64,000 nucleotides of DNA from Methanobacterium aggregans (GCF_017874455.1 NZ_JAGGLN010000008.1:1-64000); one strand, 5' to 3'; shown: positions 35,191-43,089, counted from the first letter of the stretch. Notes: generated from the letters alone by a model not told the origin. Made by a program: numbers and translations.

Positions 35191-36537
35191 ATGGTAAATG
35201 ATAAAAAAGGATGCTGTGAAGGTACCGGATATGAAGAAGAACCACTAAAAAATTCAGAAGAAAATAGAAACTGTTGTTGTGGAGATGAATCAACTGCAAA
35301 AAACACTGAAAAACCAGAAGTAGCCCCGGACTGTGGCTGCGGATCTGGTAATGATGATTTAGAAGAGGATGCTGGATGTGGTTGTGGTTGTGGAGCTACA
35401 GAATATCCAGATGAATCACTTATAAACAATCCAGATAAGCCCAAAGTCATAGCTGATGATAAGTTTATTAAGGAATTTGAAGACCTTGCGCATTCTAAAG
35501 GTGTTAAAAGTATAGGATACACACAACTTACCCCTGAATTGTTAATTAAGGATAAATTTATACAGTATCCCAATGTCATTGTATTGACCATGGAAATGAG
35601 TAAGGAACTAATTGAAACACCCCCTGGAGACAAAACTCAGGAATTGAATGATGCACATTATGCAAAGTTAGGTAACTTAACCTATGAACTCTCTGATTAT
35701 CTCAGACAGAATGGTTATGCAACCGAAGTTGCCCACCCGTATGGAGGTGTTGTAAAATTCTCTGCACTTGGTCAAAAAGCAGGTTTAGGATTTATAGGAC
35801 AAAGTGGCCTTTTAATAACCCCTGAAATAGGTCCAAGACAAAAAATTTCTGCAATATTCGTTAGTATAGCTAATTTACCAATAAAAGATGAGAATGAACA
35901 TGCATGGATATCAGAGTACTGTGAGAAATGCGGTAAATGTATTAAAGCCTGCCCTGAAAAAGCATTGATAGAAAAAGAGACTTGCTGTGGTGGCAAAGAG
36001 GTTGAATTTATACAAAAGGTTTGTATAGGCTGCAGTCAGGGTTGTACTTACTGTATAGAAGCATGTCCATTTGATGAAAAGGGATACGCGCATGTTAAAA
36101 ATAAATTTGACAAAATGAACGCCAAATTAAAGGAAAAACAGAATAAGAAATTTAAACCAGAATTATGGAGTAACTGGGCAGAACAAAACTCTCAAATGTT
36201 CGCTGGCTTAGTTAATGGTGCCACTATCGCCATATCAATGGCCCAAAACGAGGAAAAATTAATTCTTTTAGAAAAAGCAGACCATGATCTAAATGTGAGT
36301 ATAAAAGAATTAGAGGAGTTAGAACGTCCTGTAGCTGATTTAATGTTCCTTATTGATGAGAAGGACATTAAAGAAATATTGAATGACACAGCTTCTATAA
36401 AATTCATGGATATGCTTTCTTCTGGAAAAATAAAGGTTTATGGATTTATAAGCCAAACACAGCTAATTGATAAGGGATACATGGCCTTTTTAAACAGGTT
36501 AGGTCTTAGCCTGGGTGGAGGCGGATGTTGCTGTTAA
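35191..36537 (+). CDS. Cysteine-rich QueG-like iron-sulfur protein 1
   Basis: The protein has 448 residues. Residues 1-67 hold ten cysteines in CC, CCCG and CGCGCG clusters. Residues 85-250 resemble epoxyqueuosine reductase/reductive dehalogenase proteins (QKAGLGFIGQSGLLITPEIG), a cobamide-using family. Next come two ferredoxin motifs, YCEKCGKCIKACPE and CIGCSQGCTYCIEACPFDEK. The last 110 residues resemble an SCP2-like domain and end in GGGGCCC. The start matches that of the paralog at 39812. Archaea do not make queuosine, so the substrate must differ. Metal or arsenite binding by the cysteine tails is inferred. Its 3' 516 bp are nearly identical to the paralog. Confidence 0.75.
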   Translation: MVNDKKGCCEGTGYEEEPLKNSEENRNCCCGDESTAKNTEKPEVAPDCGCGSGNDDLEEDAGCGCGCGATEYPDESLINNPDKPKVIADDKFIKEFEDLAHSKGVKSIGYTQLTPELLIKDKFIQYPNVIVLTMEMSKELIETPPGDKTQELNDAHYAKLGNLTYELSDYLRQNGYATEVAHPYGGVVKFSALGQKAGLGFIGQSGLLITPEIGPRQKISAIFVSIANLPIKDENEHAWISEYCEKCGKCIKACPEKALIEKETCCGGKEVEFIQKVCIGCSQGCTYCIEACPFDEKGYAHVKNKFDKMNAKLKEKQNKKFKPELWSNWAEQNSQMFAGLVNGATIAISMAQNEEKLILLEKADHDLNVSIKELEELERPVADLMFLIDEKDIKEILNDTASIKFMDMLSSGKIKVYGFISQTQLIDKGYMAFLNRLGLSLGGGGCCC

Positions 36538-36659
36538 ATTTTCATTTTTTTGAATATGTGAAAGTTTGTGATAGGGTATTCAAAACAATGAATATCTATA
36601 TATCTGCCCAGATTGCCAAAAAAGAGAGAGAATAGATAATCAAATAAGGAATTTAAGTG

Positions 36660-36989
36660 ATGAATATGCATGTTGGATTTATATTAACAAAATCTCCTTC
36701 AGAACAGGGTTTTGATACGTTTTTTAAATTCGCATGTTTATACCTTTTTAAAAACCAGATCTCGATTTATCTTGTAGGAAATGGTGTTTACTGTGCAAGA
36801 AAAAACCATGTTGCATCGGACAAACTAACGAAGCTTCTTCAAGGTTCAAAAATTTATGCAAAGAATAATGATCTTGAAGCAAGGGGAATTAAAGAAGAAG
36901 AGTTGATAGAAGGAATAATCCCCTTTTATCAATATGATAAAATGGTAATAGATGTTATGGAAAATTTTGATCAAGTTTTAAGTTTTTAG
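36660..36989 (+). CDS. DsrE/DsrH-like sulfur-carrier protein
   Basis: The protein has 109 residues. The fold is that of DsrE-type proteins (VGFILTKSP, then YLVGNGVYCAR, then NNDLEARGIKEEELIEGIIP), with the end resembling TusB/DsrH. One cysteine, in GVYCARK, could carry persulfide sulfur. The ATG is at 36660, after AAGGA. It is the first of three such genes in a row, which recalls the DsrEFH/TusBCD relay. No dissimilatory sulfite reductase is present here, so the sulfur target is unknown. Confidence 0.65.
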   Translation: MNMHVGFILTKSPSEQGFDTFFKFACLYLFKNQISIYLVGNGVYCARKNHVASDKLTKLLQGSKIYAKNNDLEARGIKEEELIEGIIPFYQYDKMVIDVMENFDQVLSF

Positions 36990-37036
36990 AATACATTAAT
37001 TGCATTTAAAAATATGAAATAGGGTTAGATGATACT

Positions 37037-37417
37037 ATGGGCTTGGATGTTGAATCGTATGGTAACACATTGATCATTGTGTTATTGGATGGATCTTATG
37101 TTTCAGAGTATGCGGATATTGGTTATAACATAGCAAAAAGCGCTTTAGGAAATGGTTGTGCTGTTAAAATATTTTTATACATGGAAAGTGTGCATATACC
37201 TAGAAAAGACAACGATCCACGGGCACTTCCAAATATTTCCATGCTTTTTGAAGAATTAATCAAAAAAGGTTGCGAAGTAAAAGCATGCATAAGATGTGCT
37301 GCTGCAAGGGGTTATATGGATAAATCACAATATATCGATGGAATAGAAATAACAAGTGTCTACGACCTTGCAGAATGGGTAGGGAAAACAGATAAAGTGA
37401 TTACTTTGGGAGGATAG
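37037..37417 (+). CDS. DsrE/TusD-like sulfur-carrier protein
   Basis: The protein has 126 residues. The DsrE pattern is IIVLLDGSYVSEYADIGYNI and FLYMESVHIPRKDNDPRALP. The candidate persulfide cysteines are in KACIRCAAARGYMDKSQYID, at the position of the catalytic cysteine of TusD. It ends one base before the next gene's ATG, and its end (TTGGGAGGATAG) serves as that gene's ribosome binding site. Confidence 0.7.
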   Translation: MGLDVESYGNTLIIVLLDGSYVSEYADIGYNIAKSALGNGCAVKIFLYMESVHIPRKDNDPRALPNISMLFEELIKKGCEVKACIRCAAARGYMDKSQYIDGIEITSVYDLAEWVGKTDKVITLGG

Positions 37418-37418
37418 G

Positions 37419-37772
37419 ATGGATTCAATATTGGTTCTTCTAAATAAAGCTCCTTATGGACGTGAAAATGCTTTAGGTGCTTTATACGTTGTAATTGCCT
37501 GTTTAGATAAAGAATTTGATGCAGATATACTCTTACTTGATGATGGAGTTTATGCTGCACTGGATAATCAAAATTCAGAATCAACCATAAATTATCCTAA
37601 TATCGCTGAACTGATGTATTCCATTTTTCCACAAGGTAAAATATTTGTTCATATAAATTCTTTAATTCAACGTGGTTTGGATTATCCTGATTTAATTGAT
37701 ATAGTTGAAATTGTTGATGATAACGCTCTTTATGAGATAGTTAAATCTAAAAGTAACGTAATTACTATTTAG
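37419..37772 (+). CDS. DsrF/TusC-like sulfur-carrier protein
   Basis: The protein has 117 residues. It fits the TusC/DsrF type: LVLLNKAPYGRENALGALYV, then ILLLDDGVYAALDNQNSEST. It completes a three-protein set that could form a hexamer like TusBCD. It is translationally coupled to the gene before it. It has only one cysteine, in the first half, so it may be structural rather than catalytic. Confidence 0.7.
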   Translation: MDSILVLLNKAPYGRENALGALYVVIACLDKEFDADILLLDDGVYAALDNQNSESTINYPNIAELMYSIFPQGKIFVHINSLIQRGLDYPDLIDIVEIVDDNALYEIVKSKSNVITI

Positions 37773-37784
37773 GGGGTTGTTTCA

Positions 37785-38399
37785 ATGGAAATGGATGAAA
37801 TTAAATACGATGTTTTTGAAGATGGTGCACTTGTAAATAGTGTTTCAATTAAAAAAATTTTGCCTTGTCTTGCAACTAAAGGTAGAATCCGGCTTTCAAT
37901 GCAGCTTGATTCATCTTTAGATGGAAATGTGATACCTACACTTGTGTCTAAATTTCCTCCAGGAAAAGTTAACTTCATCAAACATAAAAAAATTCTTACA
38001 CTTTCTGACTACGATCGCATAATTACCTTTTATCCCTCAGGTAAAATCACCTTGAATAATACAAGGGATAAAGAAGAGGCAGTTGAAATAATAAGTGGAT
38101 ATATGGGTAAAATTAATGAATCCTATGTTGAATCTCAACGTGGCGGTCCTGTAGGTGATGATTTATTTCAAAAATTATCAAAAATTGGCCCTATTGCAAT
38201 TTACAATTGTCTACCAAAGACAAATTGTGAAAAATGTGGAGAAGCCACTTGTTTAGCATTTGCAATAAAATTGCTGTCTGGGGACTCTAAAATTGATCAG
38301 TGTTCTCCATTATCTGAAAGTAAAAATAAGGCTTGTGTTGAAAGTTTAAGAGATTTACTTGGAGAACAGTTGATGAAAACTCTTGGATGGAGTAAATAA
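37785..38399 (+). CDS. Protein with a corrinoid iron-sulfur protein-type Fe-S domain
   Basis: The protein has 204 residues. The first 120 residues form an unrecognised domain. The C-terminal part has LPKTNCEKCGEATCLAFAIK and a fourth cysteine after 16 residues (IDQCSPL). This C-x2-C-x4-C-x16-C layout with LPKTNC is the PF04060-type Fe-S domain of the large subunit of the corrinoid iron-sulfur protein in the acetyl-CoA pathway, where it reduces the cobalt. GGGG precedes the ATG. It is the fourth gene of the DsrE run. A role in reducing a corrinoid partner is inferred. Confidence 0.75.
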   Translation: MEMDEIKYDVFEDGALVNSVSIKKILPCLATKGRIRLSMQLDSSLDGNVIPTLVSKFPPGKVNFIKHKKILTLSDYDRIITFYPSGKITLNNTRDKEEAVEIISGYMGKINESYVESQRGGPVGDDLFQKLSKIGPIAIYNCLPKTNCEKCGEATCLAFAIKLLSGDSKIDQCSPLSESKNKACVESLRDLLGEQLMKTLGWSK

Positions 38400-38462
38400 T
38401 TATAGAATATTACTATTTTTTTTAAAGGTTATATTGATACATTTGAATATAAGAATACTCAT

Positions 38463-38547
38463 AAATCAATATATTTATATATTTGAATATATGAATATAG
38501 TTGTAGAAGGCAGTCCTATGAAAAGTGTAGTACTAAAGGCAAGGTAG
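38463..38547 (+). pseudogene. Decayed copy of the second arsR promoter and start
   Basis: This 85-base stretch aligns with 34704-34788: same AT-rich promoter, same inverted repeat ATATATT/AATATAT (38477-38483 and 38486-38492), same GAAGG ribosome binding site and start codon. The reading frame (MKSVVLKAR) stops after nine codons because of frameshifts. The promoter and operator half looks intact and lies upstream of DUF169, so it may still drive that operon. Confidence 0.8.
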
Positions 38548-38606
38548 TACTTAAGATTTTTTTTAGACACTTTCGATCTGGAAAAGGGTATATGTGAGGC
38601 GGTTAG

Positions 38607-39386
38607 ATGAAAGAAACCATGAAAAATACTAAAGATACAGATAAAATCAAAGCAATAAGCAAGGAAATGATATCCATTCTAAATCTTGGTAGTTCGCCAG
38701 TTGGAGTTAGATTCTTAGAAGATAGTGAACAAAAACCAGAAGGTGCAGAAATACTCGAAAAACACAGATATTGTCAAGCTTTAATGAAAGCCAGAAACGG
38801 TGCAAACGTTATTTTAACTGGTGAAGAAATTTCATGCCCTGCTGCTGCCTCAGCTTTCGGATTCCGTCCTTTACCAGAAAAACTTGAATCTGGAAAGGGT
38901 CTTATAGGATTTGGCATAGTATCAGACCCTGCAGTTGGAAAAAAAATGTTTGAAGGTATGTCTAAATTAAAATCTGGACAGATCCAATATTTACATATTT
39001 TTCCATTAAACCAGGCAGAATATATTCCAGATATTGTCATTGTGGAAGATGATCCTGAGAAACTCATGTGGATTGCTCTTGCTTATCTACATGCTACGGG
39101 TGGGGAGAGAATACAAAGTTCCACTGCAATACTGCAGGCAACATGTGTTGATGCAACAATCATTCCATTCCTCAGTCAACGCTTAAACTTTGTATATGGA
39201 TGTTACGGCTGCAGAGATGCCACAGATTTAGGCGAACATGAAGCCGTAATGGGATTTCCAGGATCCATGCTTCCAGAAATTATTGAACATTTAAAATATT
39301 TAGGTAAAAAAGCAATACCCAGATCCCGTTCAAAGGGAGCACTTTCTCTTCTAGAAGGGAAAGATGTTGAGGTAAAAAGTTGTTAA
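38607..39386 (+). CDS. DUF169 family protein
   Basis: The protein has 259 residues. It matches the DUF169 pattern: LGSSPVGVRFLEDSEQKPEG, then RYCQALMKARNGANVILTGE, ISCPAAASAFGFRPLPEKL and GCYGCRDATDLGEHEAVMGF. Cysteines at these conserved places may bind a metal or cluster. DUF169 proteins are common in anaerobes, and their role is unknown. It starts the second half of the cluster, behind a copied arsR promoter, and is 18 bases from the ferredoxin gene. Confidence 0.85.
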   Translation: MKETMKNTKDTDKIKAISKEMISILNLGSSPVGVRFLEDSEQKPEGAEILEKHRYCQALMKARNGANVILTGEEISCPAAASAFGFRPLPEKLESGKGLIGFGIVSDPAVGKKMFEGMSKLKSGQIQYLHIFPLNQAEYIPDIVIVEDDPEKLMWIALAYLHATGGERIQSSTAILQATCVDATIIPFLSQRLNFVYGCYGCRDATDLGEHEAVMGFPGSMLPEIIEHLKYLGKKAIPRSRSKGALSLLEGKDVEVKSC

Positions 39387-39404
39387 AAAGTGGAGGAATA
39401 AAAC

Positions 39405-39716
39405 ATGGCATGGTTTGCTGAATACCCAAGGGAAAAAATTGAATGGTACCCAACTATAGACTCTGAAAAATGTGTTAAATGTGGAATGTGCATGAACTGC
39501 GGTCAGAAGGTTTACAAATGGACTGGAGACGTGCCAATAGTGGCCAACCCCTACAAATGTGTTGTTGGCTGCACAACCTGTGCAACCCTCTGCCAGGGAA
39601 AGGCAATCTCATTCCCAGATAAAGAAGCACTTCGCGAACTTTACAAAAAAGAGGGAATATGGGCAAAAGTCAAAAAAGAATTAACAGAGGAAGGTAGATT
39701 AGAAGTAACCGACTAA
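39405..39716 (+). CDS. Two-cluster 4Fe-4S ferredoxin
   Basis: The protein has 103 residues. It carries KCVKCGMCMNC (C-x2-C-x2-C-x2-C) and KCVVGCTTCATLCQGKAI (C-x3-C-x2-C-x3-C), enough for two 4Fe-4S clusters. The tail LRELYKKEGIWAKVKKELTE is also found, in decayed form, after the DUF2703 gene. GGAGGAATAAAAC is the ribosome binding site. It probably delivers electrons to the QueG-like protein that follows. Confidence 0.85.
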   Translation: MAWFAEYPREKIEWYPTIDSEKCVKCGMCMNCGQKVYKWTGDVPIVANPYKCVVGCTTCATLCQGKAISFPDKEALRELYKKEGIWAKVKKELTEEGRLEVTD

Positions 39717-39811
39717 TTAAACCCTTAAATTATTTTTTTTAATTGATTTGACGTGATATTATAAATTAAATACTGAAAATTTTTATTATAACCAAATAAT
39801 GGGGTAAAATC

Positions 39812-41092
39812 ATGGCAAACGATAAAAAAGGATGTTGCGGAGATGCAGAATCAAAAGAAGTGCCAATTAAAGAAAAAAGCACAGAAAGTTGTTGCGGATC
39901 TGAAGATACTGATCTAGAAGAAGATGAAGAATGCGGTTGTGGATGTGGGGGCTTTAAATATCCAGATACATCCACTAAAAATAATCCCAATAAGCCTAAG
40001 TTCATAGCTGACTATGAGTTCTTTAAAGAATTTGAAAACTATGCATATTCATTAGGTTTTAAAAGTGTAGGATATACACAACTTACTCCTGACTTATTAA
40101 CTAAAAATAAATTCATGCAGTATACAAATACTATTGTACTAACCATTGAAATGAATAAAGAGATCATTGAAACTCCTCCTGGCGAAGAAGCACAGAGATT
40201 AAATGATTTAGCTTATGAAAAAACAGGCCACCTTACTTATATGCTCTCTGACTATCTTAGAGAAAAAGGTTATGCAACAGAGATCGCCCATTCTTATGAT
40301 AGTATAGTAAAACTGTCTTCACTTGCTCAAAAAGCAGGTTTAGGATTTATTGGAAACAATGGCCTTCTGATAACACCAGAATTAGGTTCAAGATTAAAAA
40401 TTTCAGCCATAACAGTTAGTATAGCTAATCTGCCAATGAAAGATGAAAATGAACATGCTTGGATACCAGAGTACTGTGAAAAATGCGGTAAATGTGTAAA
40501 AGCATGTCCTCATGAAGCTTTAATAGAAAAAGAAACATGTTGCGGTGGTAAAGAAGTTGAATTTGTACGAAAACAATGTATAGGCTGCAGTCAGGGTTGT
40601 ACCTACTGTATAGAAGCATGTCCATTTGATGAAAAGGGATACGCGCATGTTAAAAATAAATTTGACAAAATGAACGCCAAATTAAAGGAAAAACAGAATA
40701 AAAAATTTAAACCAGAATTATGGAGTAACTGGGCAGAAAAAAACTCTCAAATGTTCGCAGGATTAGTTAATGGTGCCACTATCGCCATATCAATGGCCCA
40801 AAACGAGGAAAAATTAATTCTTTTAGAAAAAGCAGACCATGATCTAAATGTGAGTATAAAAGAATTAGAGGAGTTAGAACGTCCTGTAGCTGATTTAATG
40901 TTCCTTATTGATGAGAAGGACATTAAAGAAATATTGAATGACACAGCTTCCATAAAATTCATGGATATGCTTTCTTCTGGAAAAATAAAGGTTTACGGAT
41001 TTATAAGCCAAACACAGCTAATTGATAAGGGATACATGGCCTTTTTAAACAGGTTAGGTCTTAGCCTGGGTGGAGGCGGATGTTGCTGTTAA
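39812..41092 (+). CDS. Cysteine-rich QueG-like iron-sulfur protein 2
   Basis: The protein has 426 residues and is a paralog of the protein at 35191 with the same domain order. The N-terminal tail is shorter, with seven cysteines (KKGCCG, SCCGS, CGCGCG). The core shows QKAGLGFIGNNGLLITPELG, then the two ferredoxin motifs and the SCP2-like tail ending GGGGCCC. The 5' half has diverged clearly, while the last 516 bp differ at only about seven bases, pointing to gene conversion. GGGGTAAAATC precedes the ATG. The partner ferredoxin is directly upstream. The substrate is unknown. Confidence 0.75.
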   Translation: MANDKKGCCGDAESKEVPIKEKSTESCCGSEDTDLEEDEECGCGCGGFKYPDTSTKNNPNKPKFIADYEFFKEFENYAYSLGFKSVGYTQLTPDLLTKNKFMQYTNTIVLTIEMNKEIIETPPGEEAQRLNDLAYEKTGHLTYMLSDYLREKGYATEIAHSYDSIVKLSSLAQKAGLGFIGNNGLLITPELGSRLKISAITVSIANLPMKDENEHAWIPEYCEKCGKCVKACPHEALIEKETCCGGKEVEFVRKQCIGCSQGCTYCIEACPFDEKGYAHVKNKFDKMNAKLKEKQNKKFKPELWSNWAEKNSQMFAGLVNGATIAISMAQNEEKLILLEKADHDLNVSIKELEELERPVADLMFLIDEKDIKEILNDTASIKFMDMLSSGKIKVYGFISQTQLIDKGYMAFLNRLGLSLGGGGCCC

Positions 41093-41200
41093 ATCATATT
41101 TTAACCCAAGAATAGAGAAATAGGGTTTTCATAATAATTGACCTTTTTTAGAAAATAAAGTTCCTTAATACATTAAAAAAATGATATGGGGGAGAAAAAA

Positions 41201-41671
41201 GTGAAAATGAATGAAACCAATAGAAAAACTCTAAAAATCAGGTGGCAAAGGCTTGTAGATGCGGGAGAAACATGTCCACGATGTGGATCAACGGAAGAGG
41301 AAGTTGAAAATGCAGTGTTAACACTCGAAAAATCCCTCAATCCACTTGGAATAAAAGTCGTTCTAGAAAAGAATGTGCTATCTGTTGTGGAATTCAAAAA
41401 AGACCCATTACAATCTAATCAAATTCTGATCAATGAACGACCATTGGAAAATTGGATTGGAGGAGAAGTTGGAGAAAGCCCATGTTGTGAAGTCTGTAAC
41501 TCAGATTGTAGAACGATTGGAGTAGAAGGAGAAGTCTACGAAACAATCCCTGCGGAATTAGTAATTAAAGCAGGACTTCTTGCAGCCACACAACTAGTTG
41601 AAGCTAAGACAAAGGAATCTTGTTGTGGAACTGCACCAAAAGATCCTGAAGATAATTGCTGCCCAAAATAG
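41201..41671 (+). CDS. DUF2703 family cysteine-rich protein
   Basis: The protein has about 156 residues. It follows the DUF2703 pattern: LKIRWQRLVDAGETCPRCGS, then SPCCEVCNSDCRTIGVEGEV and YETIPAELVIKAGLLAATQL. A C-terminal cysteine extension (KESCCGTAPKDPEDNCCPK) echoes the tails of the QueG-like proteins. A GTG at 41201 is chosen, six bases after GGGGGAG; ATG codons at 41186 and 41207 are alternatives. It may bind metal. I recall the family beside arsenic genes, but its role is unknown. Confidence 0.75.
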   Translation: MKMNETNRKTLKIRWQRLVDAGETCPRCGSTEEEVENAVLTLEKSLNPLGIKVVLEKNVLSVVEFKKDPLQSNQILINERPLENWIGGEVGESPCCEVCNSDCRTIGVEGEVYETIPAELVIKAGLLAATQLVEAKTKESCCGTAPKDPEDNCCPK

Positions 41672-41769
41672 ATAAAGAAAACCTTCGTGAACTTTACAAA
41701 AAAGACAAACTATGGACAAACATCCAAAAAGCATTAATAAAGGAAGGCAAATTAGAATTTAAGGATTAA
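41672..41769 (+). pseudogene. 3' remnant of a second ferredoxin gene
   Basis: Right after the DUF2703 stop, the sequence still reads DKENLRELYKKDKLW and then ALIKEGKLEFKD before a TAA. This matches the C-terminus of the ferredoxin at 39405 (DKEALRELYKKEGIW, LTEEGRLEVTD). The cysteine-bearing part is missing. It marks a former ferredoxin gene that was lost or overwritten when the DUF2703 gene arrived. Confidence 0.8.
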
Positions 41770-41866
41770 TATTTAATTCTTTTTTATTTTAAGACTTTAG
41801 AGTAGTTAAAAAATTATTAAATCTATTGAATAGGGATTAATATCCAATAATGCCTATGAAGTCTTT

Positions 41867-42220
41867 TCATCTGTTTTTGATGAGTTCATCTATGTTACCT
41901 GGAATCATCTCATTGGAAAGCCTGTAATGTACCCACACACCTTCTTTGTGCCATTTTAGGAATCCTGCATTTTTCAGGATGTTCAGATGGTGGGAAACGG
42001 TTGCCTGGGGTTTTTCAAGGGCTTCCATTATTTCACAGACACAAAGTTCCCCTTGCTTCAGGAGGTAGACTATTTTCAGTCTCGTGGGGTCTGCAAGTGC
42101 CTTTATTGCTTCAGAACTTTTATATATTTCATCGTCATCTGGTATTTCAGACAGGATCTTTTTGAGGTTTTTAATCTGTTCACAGGTGGGTTTGTTCCCA
42201 TTTGTCTGGCATGATTTCAT
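41867..42220 (-). CDS. ArsR-family repressor, third copy
   Basis: The protein has 117 residues from the ATG at 42220; a longer start at 42238 is possible. The helix-turn-helix is IKALADPTRLKIVYLLKQGE through KPQATVSHHLNILKNAGFLK, with the sensing motif ELCVCEIMEALEK and two N-terminal cysteines (KSCQTNGNKPTC). It is most like the first arsR. It is divergent from the DUF166 gene, with a palindrome between, so it likely controls both itself and DUF166. Confidence 0.9.
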   Translation of the reverse strand: MKSCQTNGNKPTCEQIKNLKKILSEIPDDDEIYKSSEAIKALADPTRLKIVYLLKQGELCVCEIMEALEKPQATVSHHLNILKNAGFLKWHKEGVWVHYRLSNEMIPGNIDELIKNR

Positions 42221-42240
42221 GGTATCAACTATCAGCACTG

Positions 42241-42256
42241 ATATATTTAAATATAT
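42241..42256. promoter_or_regulatory. 16-bp palindrome, candidate ArsR site
   Basis: ATATATTTAAATATAT is a perfect palindrome just upstream of the third arsR and in the shared region with the divergent DUF166 gene. AT-rich dyads occur at all the arsR promoters of this window. Confidence 0.55.
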
Positions 42257-42313
42257 AGATACTTCATTAGTTACTAATGTGAAATTAGTAGGGAGTTTAG
42301 AGGTGTAAAAGAA

Positions 42314-43009
42314 ATGTTAAAAGTTGCAGTGGTTACAGATGGTCCCTACGGTGACAGGGCCTTTGAAACAATGAATGAAATGTTCAACACGGCTTTTATA
42401 GAGCTGGAACAGCCGTCGTCAATGTTCCTTGATGAGATAGATGTGCCTGAAAGGGATTTAAAGCTTCTTGAAAATGCCAACATCCTCATAACCTACACAA
42501 CACATCCAGACCTCACCTTGGAGCTGGTGGATAACCTCCACAGTAAGGTGGACTGGGTGATAGTTGCTGCATGGAAGGGGGATGGATTTAAAAACCAGTT
42601 AGAATCCCATGGAAATGTTACATGTCCCTACGTAATGTGCGAACTTGAAGAAAATGGAAATCCAATATTCGATGAATTCGTGTCAAAAATTGGAAAGCCT
42701 AAAGTTGACCTGAAGCTCGATGGTAATAAACTCAAGGATGTAACAGTTTTAAGGTCATCACCCTGCGGATCAACTGCCTTCGTTGCAGAGTACATAAAGG
42801 AGGAATATCTGAACAAAACATTAACTGAGGAACTTCCAGTTGAAGCTGGGCTCAAACTGCAGCATTACCCCTGCAGATCATCCAAGATAAGGCTTTTTTC
42901 TGATGATGAATGTAAAAAAACCATGGCATCTGGATTTCACAGGGATGCCTTTGAGGAGGCAGCTGCATTTGCAAAGAGGGGTTTGGAGAACAGGGAAATA
43001 AAGATGTGA
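42314..43009 (+). CDS. DUF166 family protein
   Basis: The protein has 231 residues. It matches the methanogen DUF166 family: LKVAVVTDGPYGDRAFETMN at the start, VTVLRSSPCGSTAFVAEYIK in the middle and LQHYPCRSSKIRLFSDDECK near the end. The family has been labelled thymidylate synthase-like in databases, a label I regard as unproven. Three or four conserved cysteines suggest a metal or cluster. It is divergent from an arsR gene, so it may be metal- or arsenic-responsive. Confidence 0.75.
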   Translation: MLKVAVVTDGPYGDRAFETMNEMFNTAFIELEQPSSMFLDEIDVPERDLKLLENANILITYTTHPDLTLELVDNLHSKVDWVIVAAWKGDGFKNQLESHGNVTCPYVMCELEENGNPIFDEFVSKIGKPKVDLKLDGNKLKDVTVLRSSPCGSTAFVAEYIKEEYLNKTLTEELPVEAGLKLQHYPCRSSKIRLFSDDECKKTMASGFHRDAFEEAAAFAKRGLENREIKM

Positions 43010-43089
43010 TTAAAAACCCTTCCATAATCAACTTTTTTTTGTATTATATTTAAAATAAAAAATAATCTGAGTTTCAACATCCCTTTTTT

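Noticed and set aside
35055..35633. 192-residue open frame on the minus strand
   Set aside because: It lies opposite the cysteine-rich start of the QueG-like gene and its serine/proline runs are the complement of that coding sequence.
35191..36537. True epoxyqueuosine reductase (queG)
   Set aside because: Archaea make archaeosine rather than queuosine, the protein carries extra cysteine tails and an SCP2-like end, and its context is arsenic-linked.
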